Shown: positions 8,195 through 17,186 of the stretch, piece after piece
Layout of the letters: the number at the start of each line of letters is the position of its first letter
Numbering within the stretch: position 1 is the stretch's first letter
Source: Alphaproteobacteria bacterium
GTDB taxonomy: Bacteria > Pseudomonadota > Alphaproteobacteria > RF32 > CAG-239
Direction: 5' to 3'
DNA: 42,324 bases
Assembly: GCA_017465945.1 (NCBI GenBank)
Contig: JAFTVD010000009.1
Coordinates: forward strand, 1-42,324
The notes under the pieces: model-generated
What the model was told of the DNA's origin: nothing
Databases searched by the model: none
The model's input: the letters and a program-made list of their open reading frames with translations, nothing else
Made by a program: the position numbers and the translations under genes

Positions 8195-9964
8195 ATGACG
8201 CAAGAAAAAAATACATCACTATCCATAAATGGCAATATATGGAACATATTAGAAGCAAACGAACGCCAAACAGAGATTTTATGTCAAAATCTCCGAATAT
8301 CTCCTCATTTGGCAAAATTATTAAATTTAAGAAACATCCCCGAGGCTGAAGCAAATAATTTCCTAAATCCTAAACTATCAAACATAATGCCCAATCCTAG
8401 CTTATTAAAAGATATGGATAAGGCTTCTCAAAGAATAGCAACCGCTATAATGAACAACCAAAAAATTGCTATTATTGGAGATTATGATGTTGATGGAGCT
8501 ACATCAACTTCTGTTATGAATTTATTTTTAACATCATTAGGTGTAAAAACAATTATCCACATACCAGAAAGAGATGAAGGATATGGTCCAAGCAAAATTG
8601 CATTTGATGAATTTAGAGATTTCAAAGCAGATTTAGTTTTAACTTTAGATTGCGGAACATCTGCATTTGATATTTTAGATCAAGAGGCAAAAAATTTTGA
8701 CATTATAGTTTTAGACCACCACGAAGCAGAAACAAGATTACCCAAAGTTTACGCAGTTGTTAACCCTAAACGCCTAGACCAAGATGATACTCGTAAAGAT
8801 TTAGGTTATATGGCAGCTGTCGGTGTTGTATTTATGACTATTGTTGCAATAAACAGAACTTTAAGAGAAAATGGATTCTATAATACAAATCAACCAGAAC
8901 CGAATTTAATGCAATGGCTAGATTTAGTAGCACTAGGCACAGTTTGTGATGTTGTAACATTACTAGGAATAAATAGAGCTTACGTAACTCAAGGCCTAAA
9001 AGTTATGGCAAATCGCCAAAATATCGGATTAAAAACGCTTTGCGATATTGCAAATATAAACGAAAAACCTGACACATACCACTTAGGATATATTTTAGGA
9101 CCAAGAATAAACGCCTGTGGGCGTGTCGGAAAAGCATCCATTAGTAGCAAACTCTTGTGTACTCAAAACATCTCACAAGCAAAAATTCTAGCTGAAGAAA
9201 TGAATTCATACAATACTGAGCGAAAAGACATAGAATGTTTTGTTTTAGAACAATCAATTGAAATGCTTGAAGGTACTCCCCAAAATTATCCAATGGCATT
9301 TGTATATAGCAAAAACTGGCATCAAGGGGTTATCGGTATTGTCGCAGGCAAACTAAAAGAACGTTATAATTTACCAGCTTTTGTGATGAGTATAGAAGAA
9401 GACGAAGTAAAAGGATCTGCTCGCTCAATTTCTGGAGTTGATTTAGGTTCTCTTATTATTGCCGCTAAAGAAAAAGGTGTCATAACCAAAGGTGGTGGAC
9501 ACACAATGGCTGCCGGCTTTTCTTTAACAGAAGAGCAAATCCCCTTATTTAGAGATTTTGTAGGTGCTTATATAAAAGAAAGCTTAAACAATACTCAACC
9601 TATCCCTATACTAAACATAGATTTATGTATAAGCCTTTCTGCTGCCAATGCAAACTTATGCACCGAAATAGATAAATTAAAACCTTTTGGAGCAGGAAAT
9701 GCAGAACCTCTAATTTTAATAAAAAGCGTATTCATAACAAAAACATACATAATTGGTCAGGGGCATATAAAATGTATGTTAACAGATTTAAACAATAATA
9801 AATTATCTGCCATTGCATTTAAAATAGCCGATACAGAAATGGGTAAAAATATTTTAAGCAATAACCATACTTGCTATGATGTTGTTGGCAACCTACACTT
9901 CAACCACTGGAACAACAACACAACCCTTCAATTTACAATCATTGATATAAAGAGGTCAATATGA
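8195..9964 (+). CDS. recJ: Single-stranded-DNA-specific exonuclease RecJ
   Basis: A 589-residue DHH/DHHA1 nuclease that degrades single-stranded DNA 5' to 3' in recombination and repair. Metal-binding motifs are visible: GDYDVDGATS (about residues 95-104), LDCGTS (about 150), and LDHHEAE (about 175). The DHHA1 part has WHQGVIGIVAGKLKERY and KGGGHTMAAGFS, and an OB-like C-terminal region follows. Length is normal for RecJ. The ATG at 8195 gives the usual N-terminal helix before the catalytic core. The stop overlaps the start of the following DUF502 gene (ATGA), so the two are co-translated. Confidence 0.95.
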   Translation: MTQEKNTSLSINGNIWNILEANERQTEILCQNLRISPHLAKLLNLRNIPEAEANNFLNPKLSNIMPNPSLLKDMDKASQRIATAIMNNQKIAIIGDYDVDGATSTSVMNLFLTSLGVKTIIHIPERDEGYGPSKIAFDEFRDFKADLVLTLDCGTSAFDILDQEAKNFDIIVLDHHEAETRLPKVYAVVNPKRLDQDDTRKDLGYMAAVGVVFMTIVAINRTLRENGFYNTNQPEPNLMQWLDLVALGTVCDVVTLLGINRAYVTQGLKVMANRQNIGLKTLCDIANINEKPDTYHLGYILGPRINACGRVGKASISSKLLCTQNISQAKILAEEMNSYNTERKDIECFVLEQSIEMLEGTPQNYPMAFVYSKNWHQGVIGIVAGKLKERYNLPAFVMSIEEDEVKGSARSISGVDLGSLIIAAKEKGVITKGGGHTMAAGFSLTEEQIPLFRDFVGAYIKESLNNTQPIPILNIDLCISLSAANANLCTEIDKLKPFGAGNAEPLILIKSVFITKTYIIGQGHIKCMLTDLNNNKLSAIAFKIADTEMGKNILSNNHTCYDVVGNLHFNHWNNNTTLQFTIIDIKRSI

Positions 9965-10650
9965 GTAAAAACAACACAAATTCTACAGAAAATAAAACTA
10001 ATTTTTTTGGTTTTGTAATTTCAAAACTAAAAACTTATTTATTTACAGGTATCTTAGTAACAACTCCTGTAACTATAACATTTTATATGGCTTATGAACT
10101 TTTAATATGGATGGATAAATGGACAAAGTCCCTTATTCCCCCTCAAATGTCTTCTACTGGTATATTATATTACATACCTGGGTTTGGAATTGCTGTATTA
10201 ATCTCTGTACTTATTATCATTGGAATGTTTACAACAGGTTTCATTGGCAATTTCTTTGTACGCTTAGGTGATTTCATTGTATCAAAAATACCTCTAATAT
10301 CTAGTATATATTCACTATTAAAACAACTTTTTGAAACAGTACTTTCTCCTAAATCTCAATCATTTAAAGAAGCTGTTTTAGTAGAATACCCCAGAAAAGG
10401 TATTTGGATTATTGGATTTCTCGCAGGCGATTCCTCAAAGGAATTACAAACAAAAACACCACATTCAGATTTATTAAGTGTATTTATACCTACCACCCCA
10501 AATCCCACATCTGGATTTTTAGTCCTAATTCCTAAAAATGAAGTAATAAAACTAGATATGAGCGTTGAAGATGCACTAAAATATATTGTTTCATGTGGAA
10601 TAGTCGAACCTACAACAAAAAAGAAACATTCAAACAAAAAAATAAATTGA
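9961..10650 (+). CDS. DUF502 family membrane protein
   Basis: A 229-residue inner-membrane protein. After a short charged N-terminus come two hydrophobic segments (about residues 27-50 and 75-100). Then follows the conserved DUF502 region with PLISSIYSLLKQLFETV, EYPRKGIWIIGFLAG and the C-terminal FIPTTPNPTSGFLVLIPK block. The lysine-rich tail is hydrophilic. DUF502 is widespread in proteobacteria and has no established biochemical function. It overlaps recJ by 4 bp. Its stop codon lies inside the TTGACA element of the metK promoter. Confidence 0.9.
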   Translation: MSKNNTNSTENKTNFFGFVISKLKTYLFTGILVTTPVTITFYMAYELLIWMDKWTKSLIPPQMSSTGILYYIPGFGIAVLISVLIIIGMFTTGFIGNFFVRLGDFIVSKIPLISSIYSLLKQLFETVLSPKSQSFKEAVLVEYPRKGIWIIGFLAGDSSKELQTKTPHSDLLSVFIPTTPNPTSGFLVLIPKNEVIKLDMSVEDALKYIVSCGIVEPTTKKKHSNKKIN

Positions 10651-10675
10651 CAAACACTATATATAAGCATTTAAT
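10647..10675 (+). promoter_or_regulatory. Promoter of metK
   Basis: TTGACA (10647-10652), a 17-bp spacer and TTTAAT (10670-10675) match the sigma70 consensus at 11 of 12 positions. Transcription would start near 10682, just before the leader hairpin and the SAM-II aptamer. Confidence 0.75.
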
Positions 10676-10684
10676 ACAACCCTG

Positions 10685-10704
10685 AAAGAGAGGACACTCT
10701 CTTT
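10685..10704 (+). other. Leader hairpin upstream of the SAM-II riboswitch
   Basis: AAAGAGAG and CTCTCTTT form a perfect 8-bp stem with a GACA tetraloop near the expected 5' end of the metK transcript. There is no run of T after it, so it is not a terminator. A 5' stabilising hairpin is a plausible role. Confidence 0.6.
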
Positions 10705-10753
10705 GTGTGGATTTAACCTTAATTGTCCTGCACATCAACGGACTAAAACGGAG
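10704..10753 (+). promoter_or_regulatory. SAM-II riboswitch controlling metK
   Basis: The leader carries the SAM-II core in order. P1 5' strand TGTGTG (10704-10709) is followed by the conserved GATTTAACC (10710-10718) and loop ATTG. P1 3' strand TGCACA (10729-10734) comes next, then ATCAAC. The 3' segment GGAC (10740-10743) pairs with GTCC (10725-10728) to form the pseudoknot and runs into CTAAAA. The ribosome binding site CGGAG (10749-10753) sits directly at the end of the pseudoknot. SAM binding should therefore hide it and shut off translation, as known for SAM-II. P1 includes two G-U pairs. Folding was done by eye. Confidence 0.88.
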
Positions 10754-10760
10754 TACTTTT

Positions 10761-11795
10761 ATGATTAAAACTGCTGAATACGTGTCATTAGGACACCCAG
10801 ATAAAATTGCTGACTATATTTCTTCTGCTATTTTAGATGAATGTATAAAACAAGATAAAAACGTGCGCTACGCTGTCGAAGTTATGGTGAAAAATAATAA
10901 TATAATTCTAGGTGGCGAAATAACTGGTATCGTACATTTAAATCACTTAAAAAAATACGTAAAACAAGCATTACGCAACATTGGTTATGATGAAAAATAT
11001 AGCTCTATCTGGGGCGAAAACGCAATAAACATAAACAAAATAAAAATAACCAACCTTATAAGTGCACAATCTACAGAAATTGCCCAAGGTATAGAACAAA
11101 ATGGTTGGGGTGACCAAGGTGTTTTTGTCGGATTCGCAACTTCAAATAAAAACTTGATTAATCAAGAACTATATCTAGCTCAAAAACTAAACAATGCTCT
11201 TTATGAAAAAGCTCTAGCTTCAGATAATCTAGGTTTAGACATCAAAACACAAATAACCCTAGATGCAAATAATAAAATCAAAACCGCTATCGTTGCAATT
11301 CCCATGCTACAAAAAGAGGATTTAACAGATTTTGTAATTAACACCTTAGGTTCTGTTCCTGAAAATATAATAATTAATGGTACAGGCTCATACACATGCC
11401 ATTCATCAATTGCAGATTGTGGTATTACCGGCAGAAAATTAGCTTGCGATTTTTATTCAACAGCATGCCCTGTAGGAGGTGGCTCTCCTTGGACCAAAGA
11501 CCCATCTAAAGCAGACCTAACATTAAATTTATATGCAAGAAAACTAGCTATAGATTATTTAAAAGATAACGATTCTTGTTATGTATATCTATCATCTTGT
11601 ATCGGAAAACAAGACCTACCAAGCGCTGTAATAAAAACAATCAAAAATAACAAAGAAACAATATTCAATATATGTCCAAATTGTAATCCTAAAAAGATTA
11701 TTGAAGAATTAAAATTAAACAGACCAATATATAAAAAATTATGTAAAAATGGTTTAATGAACTATTTTACAAATAAAGGATTACCCAAATTCTAG
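10761..11795 (+). CDS. metK: S-adenosylmethionine synthetase (short, divergent)
   Basis: A 344-residue enzyme making S-adenosylmethionine from methionine and ATP. Family signatures are present: SLGHPDKIADYIS at the N-terminus (ATP-binding His in GHPDK), GGEITG, GDQGVFVGFATS, the metal and phosphate loop DCGITGRK, and GGGSPWTKDPSKAD in place of the usual GGGAFSGKDPSK. It is roughly 40 residues shorter than typical bacterial MetK (about 384-400), and motif spacing in the central domain is altered. A GTG at 10707 lies inside the riboswitch. The ATG at 10761 is chosen because GGAG lies 7 nt upstream and MetK homology begins there. Feedback control by SAM through the riboswitch is expected. Confidence 0.9.
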   Translation: MIKTAEYVSLGHPDKIADYISSAILDECIKQDKNVRYAVEVMVKNNNIILGGEITGIVHLNHLKKYVKQALRNIGYDEKYSSIWGENAININKIKITNLISAQSTEIAQGIEQNGWGDQGVFVGFATSNKNLINQELYLAQKLNNALYEKALASDNLGLDIKTQITLDANNKIKTAIVAIPMLQKEDLTDFVINTLGSVPENIIINGTGSYTCHSSIADCGITGRKLACDFYSTACPVGGGSPWTKDPSKADLTLNLYARKLAIDYLKDNDSCYVYLSSCIGKQDLPSAVIKTIKNNKETIFNICPNCNPKKIIEELKLNRPIYKKLCKNGLMNYFTNKGLPKF

Positions 11796-11867
11796 CATTT
11801 TGTCTTTACAAACAATAAAGCACATGCTAAAGCAAAAACACAATAAAAAAAACCAAAGGAAAATAAA

Positions 11868-12746
11868 ATGCTATGTATATATCACGCAGCTGACCACGAT
11901 GGCAAAGGTTCTGCCGCTATTGTAAAATACGCTAACCCAGATTGCTATCTAATTGGCTTTAACTACGATTGCGAAATTCCATATGAAGAAATAGATAAAC
12001 ACGAAGACATTGTTATTTGTGATATATCATTTCCTATGGAATATATGTTTAAATTACATGAAACCAAAAATTTAATATGGATAGACCATCATGCCTCAGC
12101 CATAGATGCATACAACAAATATTTAGAAAGAGCTGGTGGATTAGGCATAAAAGGAAACAGAGATACTTCTTTTGCCGCAATTGAATTAACATGGCAATAC
12201 TTCTTCCCAACCAAAGAAGTACCTTTAGGTATAAAATTATTAGCTCTAAATGATTTATTTGATTTAAGAGACAAACGTGTTCGTCCTTTTGAATTTGCTT
12301 TTCAATCACTTGGAATAAATCGCCCATACGAACGAGTATGGAAAGATTTGATTGAAAATAAAATAGATATTCCTCTTATGGTAGAAAAAGGAAAAGCGAT
12401 TCTCTCATACATAAAACATAGAGATTATCGCTTAGCACGCAATATGACTTTTGAAGGAAAATATGAAAACCTACGTTTTATAGCTGCCAATATGGCTCAA
12501 GCAGGTTCTGACTTTTTTGAATCTTTAGACAATATCGATAGTTATGATTTTATGGTAAGTTTTTCATTAAACAAACGCTCTAAATGGAATTTATCATTTA
12601 GAACTACCAAAGACAATGTTGATGTATCTAAAATAGCTGTAGCTCTCGGTGGTGGTGGTCACCCTAAAGCATCTGGAGCATCAGGATTAGACAATCTACC
12701 TGACTTCTTATGTCATAACATAAAAGAATGGACCAAATTTAACTAA
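11868..12746 (+). CDS. DHH/DHHA1 family phosphoesterase
   Basis: A 292-residue cytoplasmic protein. The DHH domain is shown by YHAADHDGKGSAAI at residues 5-18 (metal-binding His6, Asp9, Asp11), DIVICDISFP and LIWIDHHAS. A C-terminal DHHA1 half ends with ALGGGGHPKASGASG. Relatives include nanoRNase and cyclic-dinucleotide phosphodiesterases, but this set (HxADxDG start, no membrane or PAS part) is also common in uncharacterised phosphohydrolases. The substrate is unassigned. It follows metK by 72 bp with AAAGGA ahead of the ATG, and a strong terminator lies downstream. Confidence 0.85.
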   Translation: MLCIYHAADHDGKGSAAIVKYANPDCYLIGFNYDCEIPYEEIDKHEDIVICDISFPMEYMFKLHETKNLIWIDHHASAIDAYNKYLERAGGLGIKGNRDTSFAAIELTWQYFFPTKEVPLGIKLLALNDLFDLRDKRVRPFEFAFQSLGINRPYERVWKDLIENKIDIPLMVEKGKAILSYIKHRDYRLARNMTFEGKYENLRFIAANMAQAGSDFFESLDNIDSYDFMVSFSLNKRSKWNLSFRTTKDNVDVSKIAVALGGGGHPKASGASGLDNLPDFLCHNIKEWTKFN

Positions 12747-12785
12747 CCTATATTATATAATTTAAAAAATAATTTCCTAATAACA

Positions 12786-12817
12786 AAAAAAGAGCGGTTA
12801 AAAAACCGCTCTTTTTT
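12786..12817. terminator. Bidirectional intrinsic terminator
   Basis: A 14-bp perfect stem (12786-12799 with 12804-12817) has core GAGCGGTT/AACCGCTC, an AAAA loop and A/T runs at both ends. It lies between the convergent DHH phosphoesterase and lipoprotein genes. Confidence 0.92.
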
Positions 12818-12836
12818 AATCAGAATCAACAAAATG

Positions 12837-14942
12837 CTACTTTTTAGGAGTATAAATGGTATCAGTTAAAATTCCTCGTATATCTTGATTAAGGTAATCT
12901 CCATGCAATTCCCATTTAAAAATTTTTCCAGGACCTTTAGTTTCATCCCCTTCAAAATCTTCAAATTTATCTGTCCAAAAAATATTAGGTCGATACTCCT
13001 CAAATCCAATTATCGTATCATCAATACAGAAAAAACGATCATAATATGAAACAGTCCACCAATAATGTCTAAAAAATATATTATTTGCATTTTTAACATA
13101 TTTCAACCATTTTTCACAAGTCTTAACATACTTTTTATAATACCAACCAACTATTAAACTATTTGGATTAAAATTATAATCTTTTAATTCTGCTCCATAC
13201 GATTCGTCATATACCCCGACCTTATCATCTCTAAGTACATTATCTATCTTCTCTATATATTCCACATCCGGAACTTGCGTACTAAGATGTAACTCACAAT
13301 GTAAATATTTACGGTCATAAATTTCTCTAAAACCACCATAAGCTACACTAAAATCTGGAGAAAAAACTAATACTGTATCCATTGCAAATATATCATTATT
13401 TACACCAAAAGTATACAAATATTCCAACCAAACCCAAGGCACTCCATAAAACTCATCAGTTTCAACATGTCCATCAGAATAATGTCTATCTCGATAAACT
13501 TCGCATTGAGAACAAGGTTTCAAATTATCATGCCCTTCGTAAAATACTTGGTTTTTACGATATGTAATATTCACAAGTTCAACTACCTCAGTTGCATTTA
13601 TAACACCACCAACATAGTTAACCTCAAACTCTAAAGTATTAACAAGCTCATCACTCACATTAACACCCTTGAGTTCAACCTCAAACTTGGCTTTCACATC
13701 GTAATACACAGTATCATACACAAACCCTCGAGTCGTGGCATCCTTTTTCTGCTCTGTGACTTCTATTCCAATGCATTTTGGTTCACCAATCATCAAATAT
13801 GGCATTTCATCACCACTTTGAGCAGTATAAACCTCATACATTGTTTCAAACAAAAATTCCTGCGAAGAAGTTGCAAAAATTTGTTCATACAGATTAGATT
13901 TAGGATTTTCACCTTCACTAGATGATTTAGGTTCTTCTGTTTCAATAAGAGCAGATAAAAGCTCATACTTTTCAATAAAGGCTGTATCATTTTTTACCTT
14001 TAAGCTAATAGTAGCTTTGGGCTCAAATGAATAAACAGCTGTATCTGCCAAAGCGTATGTACTCTCCTCTTTAATCTCTAATAAAAGTGTATCCGAACCA
14101 TTAACAACAAATGGAGATTTAACCTCCACATTTTTATCATTAATAGTATAAACTACACTTCCATAAAGCTCGCTAACATTTTCTACCACACCAACATAAT
14201 TAACATTAAACTCTAATGTCTCTTTGTTTTCATTTTTGGTATTAACGCTTTCTAGCTCAAGATTAAACTTTGCACTTACCTCAAACATCAAAGAATCTGT
14301 AACACTAGCTCTTGTTAAAGATAAAGCTCTTAATGTAACATAAGGAGAAGAATTTCTTGTCCTATCACCACTTTCAGAAACATTACCACTACCAAGTTTC
14401 GCTTCGTTTACTTTAACATAGGGCATCTCAATTACATTCGATAATGAGTTAACATACGAATAAACTTCATGGCCTAAATCAAAGACAACCTCCTGATCTC
14501 CAATCATAAACTTTTGATTTATGGTATACAAAACAGGATTCGTTCCACTTTGAGCTGTCGTTACATCTGCATTTTCATTGATTTTTAATAACGTTTCAAT
14601 GTCTTTCGCATAAATAGTATCTACTGTTGCAAAAAGCTCTATCGTAGCCTTAGGCTCACAAGTAAATACCGTTCCATCAGGATCAGTGTAACTACTCTTT
14701 TGGCTAACAACCACATTAAGAGTATCACCTTGAGTAACAGTTGTTGGTTCATCATTTGGCTCGCCACCTACAATGCTATCATTATTTAAATTGATAACAA
14801 ATTCAACTTCGCCAACCTCATTTTCTGGATCAGGTGTTGGCACTAGCGGCTCAATTTCATCGCATGACCAACATGCACAAACAAACATTAAGGCAACAAT
14901 GCACCTGTGCACTATTTGCCAAACAGATTTTCTTGTCTTCAT
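12837..14942 (-). CDS. Large putative surface lipoprotein with two internal repeats, Bacteroidota-like
   Basis: A 701-residue protein with a basic N-terminus, a hydrophobic segment and a cysteine followed by acidic residues (CDEIE, Cys27). This resembles Bacteroidota lipoproteins with an acidic export signal after the lipidated Cys. The mature part starts Pro/Glu-rich and then holds two related modules of about 185-195 residues. Paired blocks include EPKATIEL/EPKATISL, MPYVKVNEAK/MPYLMIGEPK and LEFNVNYVG/LEFEVNYVG. A Trp/Tyr-rich C-terminal domain of about 230 residues follows, with CSQC near its start. No purine-rich Shine-Dalgarno site precedes the ATG, unlike most neighbours but usual in Bacteroidota. 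I know no function; adhesion or substrate binding at the cell surface is a guess. It stands alone between unrelated genes. Confidence 0.75.
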   Translation of the reverse strand: MKTRKSVWQIVHRCIVALMFVCACWSCDEIEPLVPTPDPENEVGEVEFVINLNNDSIVGGEPNDEPTTVTQGDTLNVVVSQKSSYTDPDGTVFTCEPKATIELFATVDTIYAKDIETLLKINENADVTTAQSGTNPVLYTINQKFMIGDQEVVFDLGHEVYSYVNSLSNVIEMPYVKVNEAKLGSGNVSESGDRTRNSSPYVTLRALSLTRASVTDSLMFEVSAKFNLELESVNTKNENKETLEFNVNYVGVVENVSELYGSVVYTINDKNVEVKSPFVVNGSDTLLLEIKEESTYALADTAVYSFEPKATISLKVKNDTAFIEKYELLSALIETEEPKSSSEGENPKSNLYEQIFATSSQEFLFETMYEVYTAQSGDEMPYLMIGEPKCIGIEVTEQKKDATTRGFVYDTVYYDVKAKFEVELKGVNVSDELVNTLEFEVNYVGGVINATEVVELVNITYRKNQVFYEGHDNLKPCSQCEVYRDRHYSDGHVETDEFYGVPWVWLEYLYTFGVNNDIFAMDTVLVFSPDFSVAYGGFREIYDRKYLHCELHLSTQVPDVEYIEKIDNVLRDDKVGVYDESYGAELKDYNFNPNSLIVGWYYKKYVKTCEKWLKYVKNANNIFFRHYWWTVSYYDRFFCIDDTIIGFEEYRPNIFWTDKFEDFEGDETKGPGKIFKWELHGDYLNQDIRGILTDTIYTPKK

Positions 14943-15234
14943 AAAATTATAGTTTTTTAGTGATTAATATTTTTGTTTTTTATTTCTATTACTAATTTCT
15001 AAAACTAATCCTGATGAATATGCTAAAACATTCTTTTCTAATTATACAAATCATAATTCATCAAGACAAAATAAATACTAAACCAAACTGATATTAACAA
15101 ACGATATTTATTTTTCAAGTTTTATTTATCCTAAAAGTTTTTATGCTTCTAACACAAATTTGTGTTGTTTTTATTTTTAAATATTGATACATTAACTATG
15201 GATTTTTTTGAAAACTTAAAATAAGGATAAAACA
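14943..15234. other. AT-rich divergent intergenic region with a 16-bp palindrome
   Basis: This 292-bp gap lies between the divergent lipoprotein gene and serS. The one clear element is a perfect palindrome AACACAAATTTGTGTT at 15151-15166, followed by a T-rich stretch. A weak candidate serS promoter (TTGTTT 15165-15170, 17 bp, TACATT 15188-15193) would overlap it, so it could be an operator. It could equally be a weak hairpin. I saw no small gene or known riboswitch here. Confidence 0.4.
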
Positions 15235-16524
15235 ATGTTAGATATTAAATTTATTATAGAAAATAAAGATCTTGTAAAAGAAGGTCTTGCAAAAAAAGGA
15301 TATACCGCAGAAAATATTGATATTGATGCTCTAGTCAATCTACATTTAGATATTAACAAATTAAAAACATCAACACAAAATAAGTTAGAAGAAAAAAATC
15401 GTTTAAGTAATTCAATAAAATCCGCATCACCAGAAGAACGTCCACAAATCATTGCACAAAGTAAATCTTTAGGTGAAGAAATAAAAACATCTCAAGAAGA
15501 GCTAGCTAAACTTCAAGAACAATTTGATAACGTTATGTGGCGTATGCCAAACTTGCCTTCAGAACAATCTCCTGTTGCAGAAGATGAAGAAGGTAATGTA
15601 GTTATTAAAAAAGTAGGTGAACCAACAAAATTTAATTTTACTCCTCTTGACCATATTGAATTAATGGAAAAAAATAATTGGTCAGAATTAGAACGTATCA
15701 CAAAAGTTTCTGGAGCAAGAACATATGCCATAAAAAATGAACTATCTCGCTTAGAACTAGCAATGCACATGCTAGTGCTTGATAAACTTGCATCACATGG
15801 TTTCACAACCATTACAGTTCCATCTTTATCTAAGGAAAAACCTTTATATGGTATGGGTTATTTACCATTTGCTCAAGACGAAGTTTATTATATGCCATCT
15901 GATGATACATATTTATCAGGAACAGCTGAACTAGTATTAAACTCACTACATGCAGATGAAATCTTATCTGAAAACGATTTACCTGTTTTATATGCTGGTT
16001 TTTCTCCTTGCTTTAGACGTGAAGCAGGTGCCGCAGGTAAAGATACACGTGGATTAGTTAGAGTTCACCAATTCCTAAAAACAGAACAATTTGTTATTTG
16101 TAAAAACGACATAAACGAAAGTGAATATTGGCATAAAAAACTATTACAAATTTCAGAAGAGGTTTTACAAGATTTAGAACTTCCATATCAAGTACTAGAA
16201 ATTTGTACAGGTGATATGGGTGCTCCAAAATATCGTCAATACGACTTAGAAGCATGGACACCATCACAAAACTGCTATCGTGAAACACATTCTTGCTCAA
16301 ACATTACAGAATGGCAAGCAAGACGCACAAATTTAAGGTATCGTGATAACAAAGATGGTAAAGTAAGATTTGCACATACCCTAAATAATACCGGTATTGC
16401 AACTCCTCGTATTCTTGTACCATTTATTGAAAATCACCAACAAGAAGACTTTAGCGTTCGTATTCCTGAAAAACTTCAACCATATATGGGTGGTAAGAAA
16501 TTTATCGGAAAAAATGTTAAGTAA
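15235..16524 (+). CDS. serS: Seryl-tRNA synthetase
   Basis: A 429-residue class II aminoacyl-tRNA synthetase that charges tRNA-Ser and tRNA-Sec. It has the N-terminal tRNA-binding coiled coil (about residues 30-105, rich in Lys/Glu/Gln) and then the catalytic domain. The catalytic domain shows TAELVLNSLH, motif 2 FRREAGAAGKDTRGLVRVHQ, the Ser/ATP-site region CTGDMGAPKYRQYDLEAW, HSCSNITEWQARR, and motif 3 with NNTGIATPRILVPFIEN. Length is standard. AAGGATAAAACA precedes the ATG. The HD-domain gene follows 20 bp later, so the two are probably co-transcribed. Confidence 0.97.
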   Translation: MLDIKFIIENKDLVKEGLAKKGYTAENIDIDALVNLHLDINKLKTSTQNKLEEKNRLSNSIKSASPEERPQIIAQSKSLGEEIKTSQEELAKLQEQFDNVMWRMPNLPSEQSPVAEDEEGNVVIKKVGEPTKFNFTPLDHIELMEKNNWSELERITKVSGARTYAIKNELSRLELAMHMLVLDKLASHGFTTITVPSLSKEKPLYGMGYLPFAQDEVYYMPSDDTYLSGTAELVLNSLHADEILSENDLPVLYAGFSPCFRREAGAAGKDTRGLVRVHQFLKTEQFVICKNDINESEYWHKKLLQISEEVLQDLELPYQVLEICTGDMGAPKYRQYDLEAWTPSQNCYRETHSCSNITEWQARRTNLRYRDNKDGKVRFAHTLNNTGIATPRILVPFIENHQQEDFSVRIPEKLQPYMGGKKFIGKNVK

Positions 16525-16544
16525 AAACTAAAAAAAGGAAAGCT

Positions 16545-17174
16545 ATGAAAAAAATTGATAAAATCATCAATTTTATGCGAGCACTTGAAGAGGTTTGCAT
16601 TGTAAAAAGAGATTTATTGCTTTACGAAGGCTCAACCGAAAACAATGCTATGCACATTTTCAAGCTTTCCTTTCTTATCATGTTAATTTCCCCCTATCTA
16701 AAAAAAGAAGTTAATTACACTAAAATGCTCGAAATGGCTTTAGTACACGATATAGCAGAAGGAAAAACAGGCGATTACACTGCCGCAAACCAAATAGCTC
16801 ATCCTGAATTAAAAAAAGAAAAAATAAAAAAGGAAGCAATAGCAATAAAAGAATTAAAATCAATGCTACCACCACCTTTAAACAAAAAGGTATCATCTCT
16901 ATATAAAGAATATGAAGAAAAAAAGACTTTAGAAGCAAAAATTGTTTCAATGCTAGATAAACTTGAAGCAAACCTTCAAGCCAACCAATACCATAACGGA
17001 GATGTTAGATATTGGAAACAATGCGAAAATGGGGAACAATACTACAAATTAGCACGTCTTAAAAAACCAATGATACAAGAAATAGATGAAAAAATAATAA
17101 CCGAACTTGAAAATGCTATTTTAGATTTATCATATCAAAACATGAAAAAATGTCGTGTAAAAATCAAAGAATAA
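16545..17174 (+). CDS. HD-domain hydrolase, 5'-nucleotidase-like
   Basis: A 209-residue cytoplasmic protein of the HD superfamily. It shows the metal-binding pattern H (His37 in ENNAMHIFKL), HD (His68-Asp69 in ALVHDIAEGKTGDY) and a distal D (Asp138 in SMLDKLEANLQ). This pattern and the size match the YfbR/HDDC2-like group, several of which dephosphorylate deoxynucleoside 5'-monophosphates. The middle section is Lys/Glu-rich. An AAAGGA site lies upstream. It is placed between serS and a membrane-anchored protein in a likely operon. Substrate is inferred only from family. Confidence 0.82.
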   Translation: MKKIDKIINFMRALEEVCIVKRDLLLYEGSTENNAMHIFKLSFLIMLISPYLKKEVNYTKMLEMALVHDIAEGKTGDYTAANQIAHPELKKEKIKKEAIAIKELKSMLPPPLNKKVSSLYKEYEEKKTLEAKIVSMLDKLEANLQANQYHNGDVRYWKQCENGEQYYKLARLKKPMIQEIDEKIITELENAILDLSYQNMKKCRVKIKE

Positions 17175-17186
17175 AAGAGTTAATAC

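Noticed and set aside
8127..8354. Two short frames overlapping the recJ start (plus and minus strands)
   Set aside because: They lie over the recJ 5' end in other frames and lack ribosome binding sites or recognisable sequence.
10707..10760. GTG start giving MetK an 18-residue extension
   Set aside because: This stretch is the SAM-II riboswitch; MetK homology and the ribosome binding site point to the ATG at 10761.
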